The notes beneath the pieces are model-generated. The model was not told the DNA's origin and made no database searches. It saw only the letters and a program-made list of their open reading frames with translations. 8,778 bases of DNA from Alphaproteobacteria bacterium (lineage in GTDB: Bacteria > Pseudomonadota > Alphaproteobacteria > BOG-932 > Roseiterribacteraceae). A program made the translations under genes and the position numbers. Positions 1 to 5,574 of the stretch are shown here, in pieces. The stretch covers positions 1-8,778 of the forward strand of contig CAJCJC010000321.1 of NCBI GenBank assembly GCA_903970575.1, in the 5' to 3' direction. The first letter of the stretch is position 1. Every line of letters starts with the position of its first letter.

Positions 1-712
1 CGAGCTGCTTTTGCAGCGAATCGCGCTCGGCGATGGCGTCGTTCAGATCCTCGGTGATTTTTTGAACGTCGGCGCGGGCCTCTTCCAGCCTCGAGCCGCC
101 ATTATCGCCATTGGGCAGAAGATCGTAATAGCGGGTTTGGAATTCCGATTTCTTGCGCTCGGCCTCGCGAAGCTGTGTCTCGAGCCGGTCGATTTCCGTC
201 TGGAGGAAGCGTTGCGCGCTGTCGATGTCGGTGCGCGATTCACCGGCGCTCGACTCCATGAACAGCGACAGCACGTTCGACACCACGCTTTGCGCCAGTT
301 GCGGATCGGTATCGGAATAGCTGATGGTGAAAAGATTGCGGGTCTGCAATTTCACGACGATGTTCTTCTGGAGCATCGCCACCATCGCTTCGCGATCCGC
401 ATTGTCTTTCACGCGGGAATCGAGATCCGTCATCCGGATCAGCTTTTTCATATTGGTGGTGCTGAGCAGTGTGCGCTGCATGCGCTCCAGCCGCGCGTCG
501 ATGTCGCTTTCCACAGCGATGCCGCGCAGCAGCGGCGTCAACGCCTCATCCGCGTTCATATATACGCGGGCGCTGGAATCGTACACGTTCGGCATACGCG
601 AAACGGCGATCCAACCCAGCAGGCAAATCGCCCACGCGATGCCCACGGCGTACCAACGCCGGCGCCATATGTCCCGCGCGTATTGAAAGATAAGAACTTT
701 AATCGAACCCAT
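1..712 (-). CDS. Wzz-type polysaccharide chain-length determinant, XrtA/PEP-CTERM system type (partial, C-terminus beyond left edge)
   Basis: Inner-membrane protein of the Wzz/polysaccharide co-polymerase family, which sets polymer length and couples synthesis to export. The first 237 residues are visible and the frame is open to the window edge. The start ATG (710-712) is preceded 5 bases upstream by AGGAAG (718-723), which overlaps the stop of the export lipoprotein gene, so the two are probably translationally linked. A basic patch with WRRRW (16-20) leads into a transmembrane helix at about 21-38, followed by periplasmic sequence beginning MPNVYDSSARIYM, the usual Wzz N-terminal layout. 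From about residue 160 the sequence is strongly heptad-like (SAQRFLQTEIDRLETQL), interrupted by YYDLLP, then another coiled coil, as in the PEP-CTERM-associated subgroup. The second transmembrane helix expected near the C-terminus is outside the window. The family call is firm; the XrtA subtype rests on the neighbours and overall resemblance. Confidence 0.88.
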   Translation of the reverse strand, partial: MGSIKVLIFQYARDIWRRRWYAVGIAWAICLLGWIAVSRMPNVYDSSARVYMNADEALTPLLRGIAVESDIDARLERMQRTLLSTTNMKKLIRMTDLDSRVKDNADREAMVAMLQKNIVVKLQTRNLFTISYSDTDPQLAQSVVSNVLSLFMESSAGESRTDIDSAQRFLQTEIDRLETQLREAERKKSEFQTRYYDLLPNGDNGGSRLEEARADVQKITEDLNDAIAERDSLQKQL

Positions 713-717
713 AGCCG

Positions 718-723
718 CTTCCT
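718..723 (-). promoter_or_regulatory. ribosome binding site of the chain-length gene, overlapping a stop codon
   Basis: AGGAAG lies 5 bases before the ATG at 712. Its first two bases are the last two of the TAG stop (722-724) of the export lipoprotein gene, so ribosomes finishing one gene sit on the initiation region of the next. This supports translational coupling and fixes the start of the downstream gene. Confidence 0.7.
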
Positions 724-1327
724 AAAACCAAGCCTGCGGAATGATCAGGATGTCTCCCGGCTCAACCGCCATGTTGGCTTCGATCTGGCCATCCTTGATC
801 AGATCGTCAATGCGCACTGGAATCACAGCCTCCTTACCATTGATCGTCCTGACGATTTCCGCGCGATTTCCCGCGGCGAATTTCGTTAGGCCGTGAACCG
901 CGATCATGACGTCCAGCACCGTCATGTTGGCCTGATACGGTATCGCCTGCGGGTCGGACGCCTCACCGACGATACGCACCTGTTGGTTGAATGGACCATG
1001 GAACCCGCCAACGATCACGGTCACCGTCGGGTCCTGCACGTATTTCATAAGCTGCGCCTCGATATCCCGCGCAAGCTGGGTCGGCGTCTTGCCAGTCGCG
1101 ACCAGATCGTCGATCAACGGCACCGAGATACGTCCGTCAGGCCGAACGGTAACGCCGCGCGACAACTCAGGCATGCGCCAGATAAAAATCTCAAGATTAT
1201 CGAGCGGACCGATCCGATAGACCGCCGTCGAAGCACGCGCCTGTATTACGGCCTCCGAAGGTTGCGAACCGCCGCAACCCGCGAGGGCGAGAACCAGGCC
1301 AGCGATACAAAGAGCGCTTAATTTCAT
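722..1327 (-). CDS. polysaccharide export outer-membrane lipoprotein (Wza/OPX family, PEP-CTERM system type)
   Basis: Short member of the Wza-like outer-membrane polysaccharide exporter family, 201 residues from the ATG at 1327. The N-terminus is a lipoprotein signal with lipobox LAGC, acylated Cys at about 18; Gly at +2 fits outer-membrane sorting. A Poly_export domain covers about 30-115 (YRIGPLDNLEIFIWR, VRPDGRISVPLIDDL, then QDPTVTVIV). One SLBB-like beta-grasp domain follows (QQVRIVGE, then MTVLDVMIAVHGLTKFA) to the end (EPGDILIIPQAWF). Full-length Wza is nearly twice as long and has extra SLBB copies and a C-terminal pore helix; this short form is normal for PEP-CTERM-associated exporters. 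It lies 9 bases upstream of the chain-length gene, and the pair is surely cotranscribed. An in-frame TTG at 1339 would add four residues (MRIT), but the ATG is preferred. Neither has a clear Shine-Dalgarno sequence. Confidence 0.92.
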   Translation of the reverse strand: MKLSALCIAGLVLALAGCGGSQPSEAVIQARASTAVYRIGPLDNLEIFIWRMPELSRGVTVRPDGRISVPLIDDLVATGKTPTQLARDIEAQLMKYVQDPTVTVIVGGFHGPFNQQVRIVGEASDPQAIPYQANMTVLDVMIAVHGLTKFAAGNRAEIVRTINGKEAVIPVRIDDLIKDGQIEANMAVEPGDILIIPQAWF

Positions 1328-1720
1328 CGTGATTCGCAAACTTATAACTGATTAAACCTATAGCAGGTGCGGCGGCCAGGAGCAAAGGGGAGTATCGTTT
1401 TCCAAGGAAGGGGCGTCGTCTTTGCGCGGATTTTCCTTCATACAAATTCATTTGGCGCTTATTTGAATAAAAGTTCATATGCATTGAGCAGGATAGATCG
1501 AGAAAAACAACGAATTAATCGTATTGCGCTCGACTTCGGCGATGCGCCGGCCGACACGAGCAGCCTGCGGCGCCACGGCGGATATTTCAGCCATTGGCGG
1601 AAAAGACGGCGATTTGATATTGGTCGGCATACATACCGATTCGCGTTCGATCGGTCGGGATCGGCCCGCGTTTGGGCAATCTACGAAGGCGATCGGAGCG
1701 ATCGAAAAGGAGGGCGGCCG
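1328..1720. other. long intergenic region between the divergent export lipoprotein and membrane-protein genes
   Basis: This 393-base stretch has no confident gene. Its centre (about 1440-1525) is much more A+T-rich than the rest of the window. It contains a short dyad TTATT-tg-AATAA (1459-1470) and the overlapping palindromes CATATG (1476-1481) and ATGCAT (1479-1484), as expected of a divergent promoter or operator region. On the minus strand a TATAAG hexamer (1341-1346) lies 13 bases before the export lipoprotein ATG, with no matching -35 element. No good sigma-54 -24/-12 site was found. Bases 1542-1724 hold a possible small plus-strand ORF, listed separately. A plus-strand frame open from 1367 is continuous with the membrane-protein gene but begins at GTG without a ribosome binding site, and its sequence before 1721 looks non-coding. 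Confidence 0.6.
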
Positions 1721-1724
1721 ATGA
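1542..1724 (+). CDS. possible small ORF upstream of, and overlapping, the membrane-protein gene (doubtful)
   Basis: A 60-residue frame from the ATG at 1542 (or 66 residues from a TTG at 1524) ends with TGA at 1722-1724. That stop overlaps the ATG of the next gene as ATGA, a common sign of translational coupling in real operons. The product would be basic at the N-terminus (MRRPTRAACGATADIS) and contains GKDGDLILVGIHTDS. No domain was recognised, and there is no clear ribosome binding site before either start. Similar overlaps occur by chance in GC-rich DNA, so this is only a candidate; the alternative is a plain 5' leader. Confidence 0.2.
   Translation: MRRPTRAACGATADISAIGGKDGDLILVGIHTDSRSIGRDRPAFGQSTKAIGAIEKEGGR
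1707..1713 (+). promoter_or_regulatory. strong Shine-Dalgarno sequence setting the start of the membrane-protein gene
   Basis: AAGGAGG lies 7 bases before the ATG at 1721 and is the best Shine-Dalgarno match in the window. It decides the start of a frame that is otherwise open upstream to about 1367, and shows that the plus-strand gene is meant to be translated. Confidence 0.8.
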
Positions 1725-2626
1725 TTTCGCGCGTTCTGGCGATCATACTCGGCGTCATCGCCGGCGTCGCGGTCCTTGCGGCCTGTTGTTTCGCCTGGGG
1801 CGAAATCGTCGCGTTGGCGCCGACGGGCTCGGCGGATGTCGCGGCCGCGCTATGGGTCCCGGTTAATCATCTCGCCTGGGCAATGACCTGCGCCGTCGGC
1901 CTCTTCGCGGTGGTCGCCTTGGCGACGGCGGTGGCCGGCGGAATCGTTGAGACAAACTTGGTCCGACGGCGCGTCGCCGAGGCGCGCATAGACGCCGCCG
2001 GGCTTGAACGCGCGAACGCCCCCGACTGGCGCGCGATCTTCGCCGAGACCGCCATTGCCGGCCTCGCCGCCGCGATTCCAGAATCCACGCCCTACGATCC
2101 GTCAACGCTGCTGGCGCTGGAGACGGTATGGCGCGACCGCCTGACGCTCAGCCGGACGATCGCGCCTCTTCCCGCCATCGTGCTCGCCTGCGACGCCGTC
2201 TTGGCGATTTTCGGGGTGATCGCTGGAACGGGGTGGGAGCTCGCGCTCGCGGCCGGCGCGTCAGGATGGTTCGTCGTCAGTCTGGCGCGTTACCTTGCCG
2301 TTCTTGGGCTCTCGCCGCTCATCGCATGGACCATGGCTGAGACCGTGCCGCCCATGCGCGCAACCGGCGCGCCGCGCGCCATATTCCAGCCGGCGATCAA
2401 TCAGGGCGCCCCTAAGCAGCCTATCTTAAGTCCGGCGGCGACGCCGTTGGACGCCGGAGCCATCGCCCGCGATATCGCCGAGATGCTGGCCGATCCGATC
2501 GAACGCCTGGCTGACGCGGCCAGCCGGCTTGGGTCGCCCACGCCCGCGGCGTCTCGCGAGCAGGCGGTCGACTCCGCGCTGGCGGAAATCCGGGCGGGGA
2601 TCGAGCGCCTACTCGCCGGAGGTTAG
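1721..2626 (+). CDS. multi-pass inner-membrane protein of unknown function
   Basis: Not recognised. The product has 301 residues. Hydrophobic segments lie at about 5-27, 52-76, 150-169 and 172-206 (the last long enough for one or two helices). A polar stretch at about 77-148 (LVRRRVAEARIDAAGLERA, then PDWRAIF and WRDRLTLSR) separates the two pairs. From about 207 a Pro/Ala-rich linker leads to a C-terminal amphipathic region (IARDIAEMLADPIERLADAA and ALAEIRAGIERLL), which may oligomerise or bind a partner. Residues 19-22 (LAAC) resemble a lipobox, but the context is more like a first membrane helix. The general plan, membrane helices around a charged loop plus a helical tail, faintly recalls MotA/TolQ/ExbB proteins, yet their signature motifs are not seen in order, so no family is assigned. 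It is the only convincing plus-strand gene here and points into prsT with 52 bases between stops. Codon use matches its neighbours, so there is no sign of recent transfer. Confidence 0.8.
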   Translation: MISRVLAIILGVIAGVAVLAACCFAWGEIVALAPTGSADVAAALWVPVNHLAWAMTCAVGLFAVVALATAVAGGIVETNLVRRRVAEARIDAAGLERANAPDWRAIFAETAIAGLAAAIPESTPYDPSTLLALETVWRDRLTLSRTIAPLPAIVLACDAVLAIFGVIAGTGWELALAAGASGWFVVSLARYLAVLGLSPLIAWTMAETVPPMRATGAPRAIFQPAINQGAPKQPILSPAATPLDAGAIARDIAEMLADPIERLADAASRLGSPTPAASREQAVDSALAEIRAGIERLLAGG

Positions 2627-2657
2627 AGCGACGGGAATACGGAAAGGCGCGTCGCGG

Positions 2658-2676
2658 CGACCGCGTCTACCGGTCG
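2658..2676. repeat. short inverted repeat between the convergent membrane-protein gene and prsT
   Basis: CGACCG (2658-2663) and CGGTCG (2671-2676) form a 6-bp G+C-rich stem with a 7-base loop in the 52-base gap between two facing stop codons. The position suits a bidirectional terminator, but there is no T-tract on either strand, so a classical Rho-independent terminator is not shown. A stem this short could be chance in GC-rich DNA. Confidence 0.3.
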
Positions 2677-2678
2677 GT

Positions 2679-5519
2679 TCAGCCTTTGCCGATCTTGTCG
2701 AGCAGGGCCTGCGCGTCCTTCTTGTTATCGAAGTCACGACCCGCGGCGACCGCCTTCTTTAAGAGATCGGTCGCGCCCGCCTTATCGCCCGTGGCGTCCA
2801 GCGCATAGGCCAGATGATACTGGATATCCAAATCGTTCGGTGAGGCCATATGGGCCTCCTGTAAATATTTCAGGGCGGCGGGCGATTTATCTTTATTAAA
2901 CAGAACCCAACCCAGCGTGTCCGTGATGGAGGCGTTGAGCGGCAGCGCGTCGTGCGCTTTTTGAGCATATTCGGCCGCCTTGGCCATATCGTTCTGTCGC
3001 TGGTAGATGACCGCCAGATTATTGAGGATCAGCGGATTGTCGGGCTGCTCCTTCGCCAGCGCCTCGTAATCGTCCTTGGCGGCCGCCCAGTCCTTTTGGG
3101 TCAGCGCGAAATTCGCGACCGCGAATTTGCTCGCGACATCGGTCGGGTGCGCCGCCGCCCAATCGGCGAGCGTCTTCGCGGCCGCGGGCTGCTTGCCGTC
3201 GCGCACCTCCGCGGCCGCGATCCTTTCGGCCAGGGTCAGCGAGGGATGGGCCTGCATCGCGCGCTGATAGGCGGACATCGCGTCGCCCGGCCGCTTCAGC
3301 GACACCAAATAATCGCCTTCCAGCGCCTGCGCCATCGGTTGGTCTGGCATCTCCTGGGCCAGTCTTTGCGCCGCGGCGATTCCGTCGTCCGGGCTGCGTT
3401 CGCCCAAAAGCCTGACCTGCTCAGCCGCCAGACCGATATTGCTGGGGTCGAGCTTGCGCGATTCGCCGATCGTTGCGATCGCCGCGGAGAGATCGCCCGA
3501 CTTTTCCTCGGCGATCGCCAGATCGCGTTTGGCGGCTGGGTCCTGCGGGGCCAAATCCGTCAATCGTTGCAAACTGACGACCGCGGGGCCGGGGGTATTC
3601 TTTTGAAGCTCAAGCTCGGCCCGCATCGCGTAAAGGCGAGGCTCGTTGGGCAGCCGAACCTGCATGTCTCGAATGATCGACAGGCCGCCGTCGAAATCTT
3701 TCTTGGCGATCAGCACCTGAATGAGGCCGATGGTGACGCCGACATTGTCGGGCTCGCGGCGATGCGCCTTTTGCCAAAGGTCGAGGGCTTCGTCGAGATG
3801 CTGTTCGTTGATGTCGATAGCGCTGATATTCTGCAGCGCCGGCAAGCTGAGCGGGTCTTTCGCGAGCACGGACTCAAACTCGCCCCGGGCTTTCGCGGGC
3901 TCGCCCTCGGCCATGTAGATGGCGCCGAGCTGAAGCCTGGCCGGCGCGTAATCGGGAAATTGCTTTTCGACCGCGGTATAGTCCGCCTCGGCCGCGGACA
4001 GTTTTCCGCGCGCGAACTCCACCCGACCAGACAAATTGGCGATGACCGCGTTATTGGGGTCGCTTTGGCGAAAATCGGCGACCAGCTTGGCCGCTTCGTC
4101 GAATTTACGCTGGCGGATGTAATCCAACACGAGCGCGATGCCTGTCGTCGAATCGGTCGGCGCGAGCTTGAGGGCGCGCTCCAACTCGCTGGTGCCCTCG
4201 GCGTTGTCGCCAACCGCGAGGCGATTGAGCGCCAGTCCACGCAGAACGGCGACGTTGTCCGGCGCCAGCTTAGAGGCGCGATCGAACGCGTCGATCGCCT
4301 GCTGGCCGCGACCGAGCTGCATATAGGCCTCGCCCAACATCGCCAGGGACTGAGGGTCGTCCGGCATATCGGCGGTGACCTTCTCGAGCACATCGGCGGC
4401 GTGCGCCGCGTCGCCCTTGCGCAACATGATTTCGGCCTCGACCCTCTGGCCCCCGATATCGTCCGGGACGGACGCCAAATAGGACGTGATCGCAGCCTGG
4501 GCCTGCTCGAATTGTTTCTCCTGCAGCTTCACGACGGCCAACAGGTAATATCCCCGAGGGAATGATCCGAAGGCCGTCTGGTATTTCGTGAGGGTCGTGT
4601 CGGCGGCCGCGTAATCTTTGGCGCGCGCCTGGAGCAGCGCCTGAAGATATTGCGCCGGCACCGATCGGGGCGCCGCCGCGAGCACCGTGTTGACGTCGGC
4701 CTGCGCCTTTGCGTCGTTGCCTTGCGCTATATTCAACTGCGCCCGTTCGATGTAGCCGCCGAAATTATTCGGATCGGCCTTGATCGCCGCGTCGAACTCG
4801 GCGATGGCCCCCGCATTGTCGCCCTTATGGATCAGGATTTCGCCTTTGATCAGGTGCGCGTCGGGCGAAGGCTTCAGTTCCAGGAGTTCGTCCGTCTTCT
4901 TCAGCGCGTCGTCATATTGTCCGAGCGTGAAGTCGATGCGCGCCAGTCCGAGTTTGGGCTGCAACGATTTGGGATCGATCTGCTCCGCGGCGATCAGCGA
5001 GGAACGGGCATCCTCGATATGTTTCAACTGGATTTGCGCCTCGGCGCGGGTCACCAGCGTCGCGACCTTTACCTCGGGCGTCGAGTCGTCCTTGACGGGA
5101 TAATCGTTAAGGAACTGCTCGAATTTTCCCTGAATCATATAGGTGCGGCCGAGCAGCGGGACGATCTTGGCTTCGTCGCCGCCATGCTCCCGCGCCATCT
5201 TGAGTTCGACCTGGGCGCCTTCGATGTCGTTGTTCTGGATTTCGAGGTCCGCGAGCTTAAGCCGGAGCGGCCCATTTTCGGGGTCAGCCTTGACGGCGTT
5301 CTTAAGCTCGATCTCGGCTGTTTTCAGGTCATCCTTGGCGATCAGCTGATCGGCTTCGGCTTCGTGCTTCTGAGCGACCGTCGGGTCGTTGGTCGCCGCA
5401 TTGGCGCATGGCGCGAACCCTCCCGCGGCCGCGAACAGGAGCGGGGCGGCGAGGAGAGCGCCCGAGCGCCAGTTGCGCCGCGTTCCCGACGAAACGATTG
5501 GAAGCTGGCCAAAAATCAT
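2679..5519 (-). CDS. prsT: PEP-CTERM system TPR-repeat protein PrsT
   Basis: Large secreted scaffold of tetratricopeptide repeats, 946 residues, close to the usual PrsT size (roughly 900-950). The N-terminus has basic residues (TRRNWRS, 13-19) and a hydrophobic core (ALLAAPLLFAAAGGF). A likely signal peptidase I site follows CANA at about 41, so the protein is exported. From about 45 to the end the sequence is almost entirely TPR helices with recurrent A-x-x-x-L and P-D/P-x spacing, for example LLELKPSPDAHLIKGE, FDAAIKADPNNFGGYIERA, AYMQLGRGQQAIDAF and LGWVLFNKDKSPAALKYL. TPR arrays bind proteins; in PEP-CTERM loci PrsT accompanies PrsK and PrsR and is thought to serve envelope or EPS assembly, though its biochemical role is not settled. 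The ATG at 5519 is chosen over an in-frame TTG at 5522 because GGGGGA (5526-5531) lies 6 bases before the ATG. It follows prsR by 55 bases and is probably cotranscribed. The gene is intact, with no frameshift. Confidence 0.93.
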   Translation of the reverse strand: MIFGQLPIVSSGTRRNWRSGALLAAPLLFAAAGGFAPCANAATNDPTVAQKHEAEADQLIAKDDLKTAEIELKNAVKADPENGPLRLKLADLEIQNNDIEGAQVELKMAREHGGDEAKIVPLLGRTYMIQGKFEQFLNDYPVKDDSTPEVKVATLVTRAEAQIQLKHIEDARSSLIAAEQIDPKSLQPKLGLARIDFTLGQYDDALKKTDELLELKPSPDAHLIKGEILIHKGDNAGAIAEFDAAIKADPNNFGGYIERAQLNIAQGNDAKAQADVNTVLAAAPRSVPAQYLQALLQARAKDYAAADTTLTKYQTAFGSFPRGYYLLAVVKLQEKQFEQAQAAITSYLASVPDDIGGQRVEAEIMLRKGDAAHAADVLEKVTADMPDDPQSLAMLGEAYMQLGRGQQAIDAFDRASKLAPDNVAVLRGLALNRLAVGDNAEGTSELERALKLAPTDSTTGIALVLDYIRQRKFDEAAKLVADFRQSDPNNAVIANLSGRVEFARGKLSAAEADYTAVEKQFPDYAPARLQLGAIYMAEGEPAKARGEFESVLAKDPLSLPALQNISAIDINEQHLDEALDLWQKAHRREPDNVGVTIGLIQVLIAKKDFDGGLSIIRDMQVRLPNEPRLYAMRAELELQKNTPGPAVVSLQRLTDLAPQDPAAKRDLAIAEEKSGDLSAAIATIGESRKLDPSNIGLAAEQVRLLGERSPDDGIAAAQRLAQEMPDQPMAQALEGDYLVSLKRPGDAMSAYQRAMQAHPSLTLAERIAAAEVRDGKQPAAAKTLADWAAAHPTDVASKFAVANFALTQKDWAAAKDDYEALAKEQPDNPLILNNLAVIYQRQNDMAKAAEYAQKAHDALPLNASITDTLGWVLFNKDKSPAALKYLQEAHMASPNDLDIQYHLAYALDATGDKAGATDLLKKAVAAGRDFDNKKDAQALLDKIGKG

Positions 5520-5525
5520 CAAAGG

Positions 5526-5531
5526 TCCCCC
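5526..5531 (-). promoter_or_regulatory. ribosome binding site of prsT
   Basis: GGGGGA lies 6 bases before the ATG at 5519 but only 3 before the in-frame TTG at 5522. The spacing therefore favours the ATG. It is an imperfect match to AGGAGG. Confidence 0.5.
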
Positions 5532-5542
5532 GTAACGGGCAT

Positions 5543-5560
5543 CGACTGAAATTCCAGTCG
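5543..5560. repeat. 18-bp near-palindrome in the prsR-prsT gap
   Basis: The plus strand reads CGACTG-AAATTC-CAGTCG: perfect 6-bp arms, with the inner AATT core also symmetrical. The only mismatched pair sits at positions 7 and 12 and becomes a G-U wobble in the prsR-prsT transcript. It lies 14 bases after the prsR stop and 11 bases before the prsT ribosome binding site. No U-tract follows it on the prsT-sense strand, so it is not a standard terminator there. It could be an RNA hairpin for processing or partial attenuation between the two genes, or a dimeric regulator site. Confidence 0.55.
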
Positions 5561-5574
5561 CTTATTTGCGTTTT

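Noticed and set aside
11..889. A 292-codon plus-strand frame at the left end.
   Set aside because: It spans the antisense of two genes and their junction; the minus strand encodes recognisable Wzz and Poly_export sequence.
1363..1378. Minus-strand TGGCCG...CCTGC as a sigma-54 -24/-12 promoter.
   Set aside because: Spacing between GG and GC is 11 instead of the strict 10, and the -24 element departs from TGGCAC.
1452..1467. Plus-strand TTGGCGC...TTGAA as a sigma-54 promoter.
   Set aside because: The -12 GC dinucleotide is replaced by AA at the required spacing.
1197..1484. A 95-codon minus-strand frame overlapping the start of the export lipoprotein gene.
   Set aside because: Its second half is an out-of-frame reading of the lipoprotein gene, and the first half has no recognisable feature or ribosome binding site.
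1367..1720. N-terminal extension of the membrane protein from a GTG at 1367 (419 residues).
   Set aside because: The GTG has no ribosome binding site, the added sequence is A+T-rich and unlike coding DNA nearby, and a strong Shine-Dalgarno site precedes the ATG at 1721.
2627..2678. Rho-independent terminator between the convergent genes.
   Set aside because: Only a 6-bp stem with no T-tract on either strand; kept as an inverted repeat only.
2952..4565. A 537-codon plus-strand open frame antisense to prsT, plus 4650-5549 on the same strand.
   Set aside because: prsT on the other strand shows clear TPR repeats and a signal peptide. The plus frames are Arg/Leu/Gly-rich with no domain, as expected of antisense frames in GC-rich DNA.
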